DNA of 64,000 nucleotides from Malania oleifera (lineage: Eukaryota > Streptophyta > Magnoliopsida > Santalales > Ximeniaceae): assembly GCF_029873635.1 (NCBI RefSeq), contig NC_080421.1, positions 40,033,120 to 40,097,119 of the forward strand, read 5' to 3'. Positions within the stretch are counted from its first letter, which is position 1. The number at the start of each line of letters is the position of its first letter. A program made the position numbers and the translations under genes. This document shows positions 22,917 through 35,159 of the stretch, one piece after another. Below the pieces are notes generated by a model. That model saw only the letters and a list, made by a program, of their open reading frames with translations, did no database searches and was not told where the DNA came from.

Positions 22917-23160
22917 TCATATATATAAAATAGGGGATTTCGTCGACGAGCCCGTTCTTCGTCGACGAGCCCTTCACAAATTTCATCGACAAAATTCAGG
23001 CTGCCTCAGAACCCCTCTCGGTATTTTCTCGTCGATGAAGTCCTGTGTTCGTTGACGAATTCTCTTAAGCCTTCGTCGATGAACCCCCTGTATTCATTGA
23101 TGAAGTCCTGCTGATCCCTTTTTCCGTTTTCCCTCCCAAAGTTCATTGTCGTTGACGAAC
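22917..23160 (-). promoter_or_regulatory. TCGTCGACGA motif array, E1
   Basis: TCGTCGACGAG, TCGTCGATGAAG, TCGTTGACGAAT and related words occur about eight times in 22940-23160. On the minus strand a TATATATA stretch (about 22930-22918) follows directly. E2 has the same design. Confidence 0.5.
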
Positions 23161-24310
23161 TCCTTCTGTTTTCGGGTTCCATATCCCTTTTATTTTATTA
23201 TTTAACTACCATTTCATTCGGGTCGTTACAAGTTTGCTTTTGGACAAGTAGGCTTGTAGGGTTACTTTTGGGGCAAGGCTTTTAGGCTTCTTTTGTGTGT
23301 TTTTTTAAGAGTTGCTTTGGAGGGCATTAACGGGAAGAATAGGCTAGGGTTTAGAGTGTTTTAAATGCTTTGCTTTTATTTGAAGCGAAGGGGTCAACCG
23401 CAGGGCTTTGAGGTGGAGAGTAGGCCCGCTGAGAGGGGCACCCGAAGCTGCTCCAACTCACTCCACACAACACACGACTTGCTTTCTCTCTCTCGTCTCA
23501 TTGCTCTCTCTCATTTGGTTTGAATCTTAACCACTTGGATTTATTTTTATTAAAAAGTCAGTTTATTTATGTTTTTATTTGTGTTAGTTTAATAAATCTC
23601 TCTCTCTCTCTCTCTCTCCATTGTTACTTTTTAATCTTTGTTTAAGTTTTGTTAATGTTAATTTCAGTTTTGTTTATTTAAAGTCTTTCTTTGAAATTCA
23701 AATATTTGTTGGGTTATATTTATTTTTAAGTTTAGTTTATTTTAAATCTTAGTTATTATTGTGTTTTAGTTTACAATTTTCCATTTAAGTTGTTATGGTA
23801 TTGAGTTCACTTTTGCTTGAATCTATTGTTGGAGTAGGTTTAATCTTTGTTTAAGTTATTGACTGGGTTAAGTTTAGTTTTTATGTTGGTGTTTAATTGA
23901 GGATTTCATATTTGAATGCTTAAGTTGAGTGATAAAGTTTTCATCTTTGGGCTTTTGTCTGAAATTTCAAACGTAAGATTTATTTCTTGTTTGAATGTTT
24001 AATGTAGGATTGTTTTCCACATTTAAGTTGAGTAATATAGTTTATGTTTGCTTTGTTTTAATGTTATCACAAATTCCTAAAAACCTCAGAAACCAAATCT
24101 AAATTGTGTTCAGTAAATTTTTTTTCTTATTTTTTTTTTGAATTTATACAAAGTTTGGAATTAATCTACATTCCCTGAGGAGATGATATGACATTTGGGC
24201 TAAATATTACATGCTAGAACTCCTATACTTAGGATAGCCTTTGCGCTACTCATTTTTAGAGTGAGTCAGTAGTTTTACAAGTTTGATGAGATACCCGATG
24301 GTTGTAAGGT

Positions 24311-25547
24311 GAAATTATATGTAAAGAGAGATAAACTAATTAAACTAGAAGAATTAAAGACTTTGTTTGATTAATACTTGAACATCTTGATGTTATCATG
24401 GTGTCATTTGAAAGGACAGGTGTGGAGGGGTGCTAGCATCCCTCCATATAAATGTACTATTGAGTTTGGACTTCAGTATGCAGATCACATAATATTTTTT
24501 CCTTAAACCTTAGGAGTAGCTAGTGGATCTTAAAATTTCTAGTAATTAAATTAGATTTTCTAACCTCACCTAAGATAAAATAAATTAGTGTTGACTCCAT
24601 TCACATGTTATTAACTCATATCTTATTCCTCAAATACCAGTTTCAAAGTTCGACTTTGCCATTCACATTAAGGTGGTTTAAAGGTTCACCCCCATAGAGG
24701 AGCCTTTGGAATGTGTTGACAACTATTGTTAGCATATCAGAAGTATTAAATGCATCTTTTTCCTTTGTGAAGAGGACAAATAGTTTGAAAGTTCTGATTA
24801 AAATGACTTCGAAATTATCATGAAATTTATTTCATGAATAATTCTTAGAAAATTTTTGACTTGCTTGAATTGATACATAAATTGCCTAATAAGGCATCTT
24901 GGAGAAATTTTTCTACAATTCTAATAAACAGGAAATGGCCGCCTATAACACCCCAACCCTTCTTTTCTTATTTTTCTTGAAAATAAAATTTTTCATAATA
25001 TATAGACTTCTATCTATTTGTTTCCTACTTTGTATTCTTTGTAATGTTGGAAATTTAAAAGTATTCTTTTTTTTTTTTTATAAGATTCCTTAGTTGAGAT
25101 TGATTGACTACTACGCAGATTTTTAATTTCCTTTTTCTTTATTTTTTTTCTTTGGTTAATACTAACTTTGGTTACCTTTTTCAATTACCATGCATATATT
25201 TTTTTTTTTAAAAAAATTGTAGTTCATGATGGTCACCAGAGCTCAGTTTTCCTCTTTATTTTTTTTAAGTTCTTTAATCGATATCAAATTTAAAGATTGG
25301 GTTTAATTATCTTGACACATGATGGTTTTATTCAATACCTTCTCTTTTTCTACGTGATATATTTTTCAAGCTTGCATAGATGCAACAAGAGGTGAGGGCT
25401 TCGATGGAAAAACTATCTCAGACCAAGTATTAAACATAGTAACTTCACATATTATGAGGAGAAGATGATAACCCACCTCCAAGCTTTTTTAAACAATAGG
25501 TAAATTTTGTACAATTTTAAATCTTTTTGTTGAAACTAGTATATTTT
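24311..25547. other. AT-rich stretch, nothing recognised
   Basis: No ORF with recognisable content, no RNA gene and no clear repeat ends. Several poly-T runs (for example 25068-25079 and 25198-25209). Confidence 0.5.
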
Positions 25548-26133
25548 TTGGAGCTGCAAATAAGCCAACCCAAACCAAGCTTTAGCGTGCTCAGGCTCGA
25601 CTGGCAGAGCTGAAGCTCGACTTGGGCTTGTGCTTGGCTTGGTTTGGGTTTAGAAAGTTAGGCTTGAGCTTGAATCAAAATTAAAAATATTGGCTTAGGC
25701 TCGAGCTTTAACTGAAATTTTATAAATGATCTAATAATAACAAATTTACCCACCTATTTTGTTTGGGTTAGAATTTGTGCCTTTCTCCTTGAGCAATTGG
25801 GCTAGTATTGAACCCTTGGGATTGGGCTAACTTAATGAGCCTATTAACAAGCTCATTACTAAGCTCCTTAATGAGCCTAATAAATGAGCCCATTCGAGTT
25901 AGTTATCAAGCTACTCACAAGCCAAAATGAGTCGAGCTTGACTGTGCTCACACTCAGCTCATTGCCAAAATGAGTCGAGCCTGACTGTGCTCATAGTCAG
26001 CTCATTTACAAACCAAACCTAAAAATATTTGACTTGGAACTTGCTTATTTAAATAATAAACAAGTCCGAATGAGCCCTTACTAAGCCAAGTTCTCGAGTC
26101 ACTCATGAGCGGTTTGGTTCGTTTGCAGCGCTA
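25548..26133. mobile_element. hAT-like MITE
   Basis: 586 bp flanked by an 8-bp direct repeat TATATTTT (25540-25547 and 26134-26141). The ends are imperfect inverted repeats: left TTGGAGCTGCAAATAAGCC, right (reverse complement) TAGCGCTGCAAACGAACC. The interior is rich in GAGCTCGAGCC-type words. An 8-bp duplication and GCTGCAAACGAACC ends are typical of plant hAT-derived non-autonomous elements. No transposase. Confidence 0.65.
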
Positions 26134-26557
26134 TATATTTTATGTGATTTATTAATATTTAGAACGTGTATGTTTTATTTTATTTTTATTGTTTATATGA
26201 TTTTTATTTATTTAATTGCTTATATTTATGGATGTAGATATGCTACAGTCGATGCCCATTTTGACCCAAGAGTTTCTTACTTGGGTTAGTGGGTTTAGGA
26301 GAGGTCTTTGATGCTTTAGTTGCAATTCGGAGGCCCCTTAAAAGCTTTACGGTGTTCTATTTGTGTTTTGAAATTTTTAAGAGAGCCCTCAAGATTTTTA
26401 GGGTCTCTCAGCATCCCTCTAGGTTTTTTGTAACTCCCTTTGCAACTTTAGTGGGCTTAGTTGGGCTTGTAGGGCCTATTTGGGCTTCTATGGACCTCTA
26501 TGAGGCTTTTAAAGGGTTTTTTTTTTTTTTTTTTTGTAGCCTTGAGGAGCTTAATTT

Positions 26558-26585
26558 GGGGGGGGGGGGGGGGGGGGGGGGGGGG
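26558..26585 (+). repeat. 28-nt poly-G run
   Basis: An uninterrupted G tract just after a poly-T run (about 26517-26535). Length may be an assembly approximation. Confidence 0.85.
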
Positions 26586-26701
26586 CGGAAGAGCTTTCTT
26601 ATTAAGCCCTAGGGATAAGGTTGTAATTAACTTTGCCCCCAAGGACGTTCTTATCTTCTTTTTTTTTTTTTTTTCCTGAAGATACGAACTGCCTTTTTTG
26701 C

Positions 26702-26711
26702 CTATAAATAG
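26702..26711 (+). promoter_or_regulatory. Candidate TATA box
   Basis: CTATAAATAG followed by purine-rich GA sequence. It fits the promoter of the long LTR it lies in; no gene follows. Confidence 0.4.
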
Positions 26712-26915
26712 GAGCAAGAAGAGAGCTAGAAGGGGAGGGGAGCTCACTTAGGATGAAGAGAGAGGAGTAAGAATGAGAGAGTTTGGAAAGAGTTAAAATG
26801 AGAGAGAGTGACTTAGAGATCGAAGGGGAAAGTTTAGAATTTTTGAGAGAGTAAAAGAAAAGAGAGAGAGTTTAAAAAGAGAGAGAGAATAGGTTTTAGA
26901 GAAAAAAAAAAGAGA

Positions 26916-27016
<101 letters not shown>

Positions 27017-27724
27017 GCTACGACCAAGCAAGAGAAATAAAAATTGGGGAAAGAGTAAGGAGGCTACAACCAAGGGGAGGTGGAGAAATAAAAGGAAAAA
27101 ACTAGGGGTGGAGAGAAGGGAAATAAAATAATAGAGCTAGGGTTAGAAAAGAGGGAGGGAACTCAAATAAAAGGTTTTATGTAGTGAGAGAGACGAAAAA
27201 GTGAGTTAGAGAAAAAAGAGATGGAAAAGTGCTTGCATATACATAAGCACAAAAGCGAGCAAGAGAGAGTGAGGAAAGAAAGAAAAAAAAGAAGGAGAAA
27301 GTGTTGACTCTATGAGTCCCTCCTATTTTGATTATGACAAATCCAATGGTTCTTACCTGTGCACTGAGTTCTTTGAACATGATCATCATTTCCATGCATT
27401 AAGTGTAGGAACATAAGGAAGCTATAAGAAACACAAAGACCACATCACATACGGCACTTGAAGAGCAAAGACGTCGAAGAACAAAAAGAATGAAGACCAT
27501 TTATTTATTATAATTGCATTTTATTTTGGGTCTGTAATATTAATATGGTTTGTAATAATTAATGCTTCGCAAGCATAATAGGTGGAATAAGTTCAATGAC
27601 CATAGGTTGACCTTAGGACCCCATGCACATAATGCAAAATCCCTTAAAGCCAAAATGTCACATTTCATATAAACAGGGATAAAGCTTAGGGTCATAATTA
27701 GGGCTAAAATTGTATTTTTGAATA

Positions 27725-28287
27725 GCCCCGGTCGACCGAACCATTCTGGTAATAATCATCTTGGTCGACCAAATACCTTGTTGGCTGAAAAGTAAAAATG
27801 TTAACTAAATCTAGGTCGACCAAATCCCTGGCAGTGTAAAAGCCTTGGTCGACCAAATTGATCAGAAGTCAACACGTTGACTTCTCTCGGTCGACCATTC
27901 TGAAATGAACGTACTGTCCTAGGTCGACCAAACCATAAAGTTTTTAACCCCTCAGCTACTCGGTCTACCAAATGTATATTTGATTTTGGCCCGGGTCAAT
28001 CGAACCTAGATGAGTAGCCGACCATCCTTTGTCTTGGTCGATCGAACCCACAAAGGGTTCAAAATCGCTCTAAGACGGTCGACCATATCCACAATTCAAA
28101 ATTGCCATGGTCGACCGTTCTTGTAAAAGTGATCGACTGAATGTTGAACATGGTCGATCGAACCTCTCGGGTTGGCAAATTTTTACAGAGGTTAAACATG
28201 AATTAATTTTTATTAAACCTAATTAAACATTTTCAAAAATATCAAATGAGTCCCCAACGACTATAATTTATGGATTGTCTATATATA
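27725..28287 (+). promoter_or_regulatory. Palindrome array and TATA box, solo LTR G
   Basis: GGTCGACCGAACC and near variants (GGTCGACCAAATC, GGTCGATCGAACC, GGTCGACCATTC) recur about a dozen times in 27725-28165. TATATATA at 28280-28287 follows about 115 bp later. Confidence 0.55.
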
Positions 28288-29303
28288 CTCCTTCATTTGT
28301 CTTAATTAGCATCGAATTAGCAAACATCATTAGCAAAAATCCTCTGAAGTTTTGAATACCCATTTTTCCCATACAAGCTTAAAGATCATACTCTTACACA
28401 TTCCTCTCGCAAAATCTTTTTGGTGAGAGTATCTTGAGATCATCCATTCTATAAGCTTACACTCTTATTTGATATTCTTTTATTGCTATTGATTTTTATT
28501 GAGAGTAAGCTTTAGTTATCCGTTGTGATTTTATTCATAAGTTTCTTTGGGAAAACTCTCTAGGGCTTGTGAGTCTTGCATTCTTGTTGCAAGATTTTAG
28601 AGATTGTCTTGTGCTTTTAGCAAAATATTTTTGATAAACTAGAAATCCAAATATCTCTTATACATAATGCTTGATAAATTATTTTTGAGATATTTGATTA
28701 TGCTCTTAAAATCTTTGAAACCATAATAATATATATATATTGTTTCAAAGAATCTCTCATTACACACTCTCACATATTACTTGCTATATTGACATTATCT
28801 TGAGAGTTGTTATATTAGACTTCATTCAGCTTATAAATCCTATTATATTGAAGTGCATTGATTGTATTGGTACGTACTTGCTTATTGGAGAAGCATCAAT
28901 ATTGTATACAAAATTTATTATTTATTTATTGTACTCCAGGCGTGGCCTAAGGGGGTCTTAATCTAATCCGCAGGATTGGTTGTAAAGGTTGGAGTTAGCC
29001 TTGTTAATCTAACCTGGGGTTTCCTTTGCGCAGTAAGGAAGGGTGTTGTATTCGGTGTTGCTCCATCCGCAAGTGAGCTTTAGTGGAATCCTTGGGTTTG
29101 CGAGCTAGAGGCAAAGACGTAGGCACATTTTGCCGAATCTCAATAACACATCTAGTGTCATCTTTACTTTACCTTCTTTGCTATATTGTGCTTGTTTGTT
29201 TAAATTTATCTGGAATAAATTAATTGCAGTTGCATCTATTTGTTTATTTTATACATGCTCTAGATTTACTCTAAGTTTGTGAAATACTGTTGCTGGTTAG
29301 TTA

Positions 29304-29621
29304 TGTGATACCTTGTGGAAGAAAGACTTAAAATGATTTGATGTTTCTATCCATATCAACAAGGTGCACCTTTCTTTTATGGAGCCTTCCCATAAGAACT
29401 CCATGGTTAAGCGTGTTTGACTTGGAGTAATCCTGGGATGAGTGACTTTTTGGGAAGTTTTCCTTAGGAAGTGTGTGAGTGAGGACAAAACACACTAAAA
29501 AGGACACGTGTTGGTGTATGGGGCTAGTCATTAGTCCGATAAGGCCTGCCCCTAGTTGTTTGGTCTAAGTGGAGGAGAAGAGATGCAGTGCTCCATGGCA
29601 GACTTAGGTTGGGGCGTTACA
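29304..29621 (+). mobile_element. Cassandra-type TRIM solo LTR
   Basis: 318 bp, TGTGATACC to GGGCGTTACA, flanked by AGTTA (29299-29303) and AGTTG (29622-29626), a 5-bp duplication with one mismatch. The interior carries a 5S rRNA-like domain, the hallmark of Cassandra terminal-repeat retrotransposons in miniature, and the length fits Cassandra LTRs. It lies inside solo LTR G. No coding capacity is expected. Confidence 0.85.
29331..29461 (+). other. 5S rRNA-like domain of Cassandra
   Basis: Blocks CCCATAAGAACTCCATGG, TTAAGCGTGTTTGACTTGGA and GGGATGAGTGACTTTTTGGG match the colinear A box and C box regions of plant 5S rRNA genes. These are internal RNA polymerase III promoter elements. Many changes from true 5S and the position inside a TRIM LTR exclude a functional 5S gene. 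Confidence 0.8.
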
Positions 29622-30047
29622 AGTTGACTTAGGAAAAAAATTTTAAATATTCAATTCACCCCCCTCTTGGGATTACACTAAAGTCAATAAGGAGTCCTAA
29701 AAATCAAAGGGGATCTTATGACTAGGAGAGGAGGAAGAACAAACAGAAGAGGGGTCGTTGAGGCATGTGCATAACCAACCTAAAGAAAAGAGCACAACTT
29801 TGCATAATCTTATTGGGCTTGGATTTGTATAAAAAAACTCACAAGAACATCATTAAAAGGTAGGGACTTCCACTAAAAAATATGCAATTATGTGCTTAAG
29901 TTGTTGCCCTTTGTTTATTCATCTTTGTTATCCTATGTTTTACATCATTAATTGAGATTTATTATTGGGTTGTATGTAGTGGTAGTAGTCGTGCGTGCAG
30001 CAGTAACAGCTACTGTAGTGGATTTGCTGGTTTGTTTTCATATTTTA

Positions 30048-30560
30048 CAACAGGGGATTAAAAGAGAAAGGGACGGATAGGGTTTCCAGGAAATCCTAGA
30101 TGTGTTGGCAAGTCTAAGAGGGTGTTTGAGTGGTTTCCTTAGTGGCGGCAGCAACAACAACTGTTGCAAACAATAACAGCAGCATGGCTTGTTGTTCCTT
30201 TAGGTGATAGACAACATGCTAGGGTTGAGGATTAAGAAAGAAAGGGGCGGTTATGGTTTTCTTGGAAACCCTAGATGTGTTGGCAAGGCTAAGCGGGTGT
30301 TCAGGTGGTTTTCTTGGTGCTAGGAGCAACAATAATTACTGCACATAACATCAACAACAACTGCGAGTTTCTGTTCTTTTAGGGTATAGGCAACAGGTAG
30401 GGTTGGGATTAAGAGAGGAAGGGGTGACCCTAGATGTGTTGGAAAGGCTAAGAGGGTGTTTGGGTGGTTTTCTTGGTAGCGGCAGCAGTGACAACTGCAA
30501 CAAATAGCAGTAGCAGTGGCACCAGCTGCAAACCCAAGCTGCTGTATTTGGTTTATGTGA
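30048..30560. repeat. Degenerate tandem repeat, about 165-180 bp unit
   Basis: Three imperfect copies starting CAACAGG/CAACATG at 30048, 30212 and 30391. Each holds CCTAGATGTGTTGG, a TAAG.GGGTGTT block, a TGGTTTTCTTGG block and a CAGCAACAAC-rich stretch. Lies in the putative long LTR. Confidence 0.7.
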
Positions 30561-31734
30561 GGGAATTAATTGGGTTGGCAGCAAGCTAGAGATAGGTAAA
30601 TTAAGGTAAAGGTGGCAGCTAGGGTTTCCAATGAAACCCTAACCATATTTACAAGGATAAGGGGTGATTAGGGTATGGATGGTGAAGAAGAATAAGGGGG
30701 TTGCAGCAGCAGTCGCATATGACAGCAGCTGTGTATTCAACCATGGCATAAATGGTAGCTAGGGTTTCATGTGAAAGCCTAGCATAGTGAAAAGGAAGAC
30801 CCATTAGCCCATGTTAAACACCCCTTTTGGGCCTATTTCTAGGGGCCTTTTTACCTAAAATGCATTTCATTTAATATTCCGCTCCCTCTAGGATTACTTT
30901 CATTGAGTTCTCTTGTACCTTTTTGTATGAATGGAAAAAGGCATTAATCTTTTGATTTAATTCAGTATACTTAAGTATATTTTTGTTCTCTTATAAAAAT
31001 ATATTTTATCTTCTTGATTTTTGTCTAACTTGAAGTTTTGTTGTTTTTTATGGTAGGGCAAGAAAGATGATAAACCATTAAAAGGGTTCTTATTTTGAGG
31101 GTTTTGGGCTGATTGAGATTTTAATGATTCTTATTTGATTATGGGAGGATCTATTATGCATGTTGGGTTTAAGATTTCATTAATAGTTGATTGCATAAAA
31201 GTATACATTATTGATGATATACGGTTTAAGGTAAATTTGAAGGTATGATTGTATGGGATGCCTAGATTTCTTAATGCATGCTTGTTATTGATATTCAAAT
31301 TGCACATGTATGTTTATCAACGATAATTGCTTATATTCCCTAAGATTGCATTCAATGTATCTCCAAGTTTAGATCAGGACCTCTTGACCAGGTTAATGAT
31401 AGGATGATAGGGGAGTCTTCACCGTATGGTGTTCTCTCTCCTTTCCACCCTAGGCAAGGGACAAACACTCTCCATAAAGCCTATATGGATGAATGAGAGT
31501 TGACACTTGCATCACGTGATTGAGAAGTTAGGGGAAAACTTGGAATTCATTTTTCAAAAAAGTTTCCTTTCGTCAAAAAAGTTCATTCAAATTGTTTCTA
31601 TCTATGACCAATGACAAGTTTAGCAATTTTTCAAAAACCTTCCTACTTTGTCTAAGTACATTTCCTCAAAATGGAAGCTTTCCTTTTTAAAAAATGTCTA
31701 GTTTTTTTTTTTTCATAAATGGTGATTGCCTTAG

Positions 31735-31858
31735 CCAAACAAACTCTATCCAATCAAACCAATTGAAGTCTAATTGACAATCAAAGATTTCAAAGCCTTA
31801 AATTAAAGAGTTGACTTAATCCTAAGCATTAAACTCTAATTTGCAATTAGAGATTTTT
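31735..31858. repeat. Left part of about 65-bp minisatellite
   Basis: Units with GTTGACTTAATCCTAAGCATTAAA and AATTGACAATCAAAGATTT words. The array is cut by element H and continues at 36153. Confidence 0.65.
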
Positions 31859-32202
31859 TGATGGGTGAAGAGGAACACTCAGTCACTGGTTGTGACTGAA
31901 ACTCAATGAGGATAAATTCAAGAACAATTTATTTCAATCAGAAACAATACACAGAGGAAGCAACTCTCCTTTCTTTCTCTCTCACTGGCTTTACACTCTC
32001 AACACACCACACTTACAATGCACACACACTCACCTATTTATAGCAATTACAGAAAATAGATAATCAACAATGGTGGCTAGTTTGGTAAGGTTGGTGGCCA
32101 AATTTTGCTTAACTTCAATGGAGGTGGGCTGCCGGTTGATGAAGCTTCTGCAGTCAAATCTTGCTGCCACCGTCCCACTGTTCTCAAGTTTAATCTTCAA
32201 CA
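31859..32202 (-). repeat. 3' LTR of element H
   Basis: 344 bp, TGATGGGTG to TCTTCAACA. The minus strand holds the TATA box CTATAAATAGG at 32043-32033. It is followed by TCCCCCCTT (32203-32211), the complement of the polypurine tract. Confidence 0.95.
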
Positions 32203-33771
32203 TCCCCCCTTAAACTTGACTCTCCTAACTTTGTTATTCCGAGCATTGTCTTCAGTCTTGCAAAAATTATCATGTCTAAGTGGTTTTGTGAAAATATTAG
32301 TCATCCGATCATACGTTCTGCAAGATATCAATTTCATTTCTTTCTTCCTGTAACCCTTGGCGACATGTTTTGCTTTGTATCTCTGGACTTCTCTTTGAGT
32401 GTTCTTCTTGGTCTTGTAGACCCATTTTACACTAATAGTTTTGCAGTTCTTCGGGAGATTTGTCAACTCCCAAGTCTTGTTCTTCTTGATGGATTGAATC
32501 TTCTCATCCATCATTTTTCTCCATTTGTTTTCTTCGTTAGCTTTCTCAAAGCTAACTGGGTCGCTAGTTAGCAACAGGCAGTTTAGAGCAACATATTCTT
32601 CCATTGGTTCTGTATTTTCATACAGATAGGCTAGATTTCGAGCTCCTCTAGGTCTCATGTATGAGATTTCACGCTCAATTGGTGATGGAGCTTCATTCCT
32701 CTGTGGTGAACCATGTGGAGGTGTCTGCAGCTCAGGAATTTGTGGCTCGATAGCCACTTCTCTTGTCTGTGTAGGTTCTTCTCCTTCAAGTGTCAATTCC
32801 GCATCTTTTGAACATTCAGCCTGGTCCCATTTCCAGGATTCATTTTCTTCAAAGATAACATCCCGGCTGTGAAAGACTTTCTTGTTGATGGGATTGTAGA
32901 GTCGATATCCCATGGTGCTATCGCCATATCCTACAAGGATACACTTTTCTCCTTTATCATCCAGCTTTGTCCTTCTTGCTTTTGGGATCTTGGCGTAGGC
33001 TATAGAGCCAAACACCCTAAGATGACTCACACTGGGCTTGTGAGTACTCCAGGCTTCATATGGTGTCTTTGTATCAAGACTCTTCGTCGGACACCTATTG
33101 AGTAGATAGACTGCACATAACACTGCTTCTGCCCAAAAACTCTTGGGCACATTTTTATCCTTTAACATGCTTCTAGCCATGTTAAGGATTGTGCGGTTCT
33201 TCCTTTTGGCTACACCATTCAACTGGGGAGTGTATGATGGTGTGAACTGTTTCGAAATCCCTTGTTGTCTAAGGAATTCCAGGAAAGCTTCGTCTTTGTA
33301 CTCTCCTCCTTGATCTGACCGGAGTGACTTGATGCGGAAGCCACTCTGTTTCTCCACAAGAGTTTTGAACTCTTTGAACTTGTCAAACACCTCTGACTTC
33401 CTTTTCAAGAAGTAGACCCAGGTCTTCCTGCTGTAGTCGTCAATGAAGGTGAGGAAGTATCGATTCTGTCCATTTGAAAATGGTCTCAGTGGACCATACA
33501 CATCTGTGTGTATTAGTTGGAGCGGCATAGTTGATCTCCAGTCGGTTTGCTTTCCAAAGCTGTTTCTATGTTGCTTGCTCAAAATACAGCTTTCACATAT
33601 CACATTTGGATGATGGATATTGGGTAAGCCCTTCACCATCTTCTTGCTTCCCAATTGTTTCAAACTTTCAAAGTTTAGATGCCCATACCTTAGATGCCAT
33701 AGCCAGTCTTTGTCTTTGATGATAGCGCTCAAACACCTTGGCGTATCATGTTGAATGGCAAGCGGAAACAT
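32197..33771 (-). pseudogene. pol: pol of element H: integrase, truncated RT/RNase H
   Basis: Open for 524 codons from just after a TGA stop at 33772-33774. Integrase is complete: HHCC finger (WHLRYGH...CESCILSK), core [17 protein letters not shown] and the third acid within [10 protein letters not shown], which reads Lys where Glu is usual (VERKN in relatives). A linker rich in E and P follows. RT begins (WVYKTKKNT...VAKGYRKKE, about 32385-32340) and is then joined in frame to the very end of RNase H ([15 protein letters not shown], about 32320-32275). Catalytic RT motifs and the RNase H core are absent: a deletion of roughly 1.4 kb compared with full-length relatives (estimate). It cannot copy itself. 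Confidence 0.9.
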
Positions 33772-35153
33772 TCAATTCTTTGCCATTTGAACTCGAGTAA
33801 CAAGCTTTCCTCGAGCATCTATTATCACCATCTGCTTATCACTAAGGCTAATTCGATAGCCTCTCTCCATGAGCTGTCCGAGACTAAGTATATTAGTCTT
33901 CATGGCTGGCACATAGTAGACGTTGGAGATGTAAGCATGATCTCCAGACTTCTGTTTGATCAAAACATCTCCTCTCCCTTGGACTGGGATTTTAGAATTA
34001 TCGCCGAAAGATATCTCCCCCTGAACTTTCTCATCAAGTTCAAAAAATAGGTTCTTTCTGCCAGTCATATGGTTGCTGGCTCCAGAATCAAGGTACCAAA
34101 CACTTTGGTCCTGAGGAGTTGCATTGTGTGCCATCAGCATCAACGACTCTCCATCTGCATGATCAGTTTCGGCAAGGTTGACCTCCTCGCTAACCTTTTC
34201 TTGTTGTCGCCCCCAACATTCATTGCTATAGTGTCCATACTTGTGACAATTGTAGCATTGAATGTTTCTTTTGTCTACATTCGAACGATCATTATATCCT
34301 CCTCTTCTTCCTTGTCCTCTGCCTTGTGGGACATAGCTCTGTTGATTTCGTCCTCCTCTAGTGGGACCTCTTCTGCCTCTGCCACCTTCTCTGGAGTTAA
34401 AATTTCCAGAATTTCTTCCACGAGATCCTCGGTCTCGTCCTCTTCCTTGTTGTGACGTCCCCCCTTTGTCGTATCTATCTGTAGTGAGGGACAACTTCGT
34501 TTGGAGAGCTTGCTCCAGTGCTTTATCATCACTTCTTCTATTGACTTTTTGCTCATGGGCTTGGAGTGAGCCCACAAGTTCTTCTACAGACATTGTTTCC
34601 AAGTCTTTTGTTTCCTCTAGGGTCACAGCTATATAATCATATTTTGGATCTAAAGATCGCAAAATTTTTTCACAAATTCTCTCGTCATTGAGAATCTCTC
34701 CATTTCTTCTCATTTGATTTGATACTACCATTACTCGTGTATAGTAGTCTGCAATGGATTCAGTAGACTTCATTTTGAGAGATTCGAACTCACCTCGCAA
34801 TGTCTGAAGACAAATCTTTTTACTTTATCTGCACCTTTGTGTGTTCGATGGAGAGAGTCCCAGACTTCTTTAGATGTCTTCGCGGAGGCAATGATTTCGA
34901 ACGTGGCCTCATCAAGGCCTTGGTAGATTATGGATTTTGCCTTGCAATCTTTCTTTCGATCGGCTCGCAAGGTCGTTCTTTGAGCATCGGGCATAGCTGC
35001 TTCGACTTCTTTTGATGGGCTTTCTCTGTACCCATCTTCAACGATGTCCATGACATCTTAAGAACCTAAAAGGGCTCTCATTTGAATCGACCAGTTGTCA
35101 TAATTCTCTCGGGTCAATTTTGGAATGACCGATTGGATAGTACCGTTAGCCAT
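33772..35153 (-). pseudogene. gag: gag-protease of element H, broken
   Basis: Start ATG at 35153 (MANGTIQSVIPKLTRENYDN). A TAA stop follows at about 35058-35060 where Gln is usual, then the gag domain continues (35051-34800). A one-base shift near 34815 leads into the 342-codon frame 34800-33772. That frame holds the rest of gag (UBN2-like), an RG-rich basic stretch, a CCHC knuckle (CYNCHKYGHYSNEC, about 34260-34219) and the protease with DSGASNHMTG (about 34098-34069). A TGA at 33772-33774 separates it from the integrase frame, which continues in the same frame. Family members usually make gag-pol as one ORF, so three lesions separate this copy from a working one. Confidence 0.88.
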
Positions 35154-35159
35154 CGAATT

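Larger units (their letters stand above)
20757..23230 (-). mobile_element. Solo LTR E1 (TGTAACGACC family)
   Basis: 2474 bp with inverted ends TGTAACGACC and GGTCGTTACA and a perfect 5-bp duplication AGTTT (20752-20756 and 23231-23235). The reverse complement aligns with 62260-64000 (for example the AACCCTGC..GTGTAGG and CACCTTCGGGCTGCACAACC blocks), which sets its orientation. No internal coding region. It contains a CA/TA microsatellite, a 29-bp tandem repeat and a TCGTCGACGA motif array. Class uncertain; probably an LTR element outside copia. Confidence 0.85.
20328..24310 (+). mobile_element. Athila-like LTR fragment F1, split by E1
   Basis: Sequence beyond element A that shares its last several hundred bases with 47230-48138: CT-rich leader, then CATTCCCTGAGGAGA, a TTGGGCT...ATTACATG block, and CTCATTTTTAGAGTGAGTCA near 24250-24270. 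Upstream parts also share CATGCATG-rich composition with F2. A possible TATA box (GGCTATAAATG) is at 20451. E1 (20757-23230) sits inside. The left end was lost or cut by element A. Assignment to Athila-like Ty3/gypsy rests on the look of the LTR start in F2 and the U5, and is tentative. Confidence 0.45.
27302..29689 (+). mobile_element. Solo LTR G (SIRE-like copia), hosting Cassandra
   Basis: Begins TGTTGACTCTATGAGTC at 27302 and ends with the family signature ATTCACCCCCCTCTTGGG (29653-29672) and ACTAAAGTCAA. Without the Cassandra insertion (29304-29621 plus 5 bp) it is about 2.07 kb, the same size as the D LTRs, and its layout matches them. The exact right end (29686-29689) and a target duplication could not be settled. 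No primer site or coding region follows. Confidence 0.8.

Noticed and set aside
27177..27395. 72-codon minus-strand frame across 27302
   Set aside because: It spans the start of solo LTR G and a GA-rich stretch; no conserved content.
29331..29461. A genuine 5S rRNA gene
   Set aside because: Too many differences from 5S, and it sits inside a 318-bp LTR with its own target duplication, so it is the Cassandra 5S-like domain.
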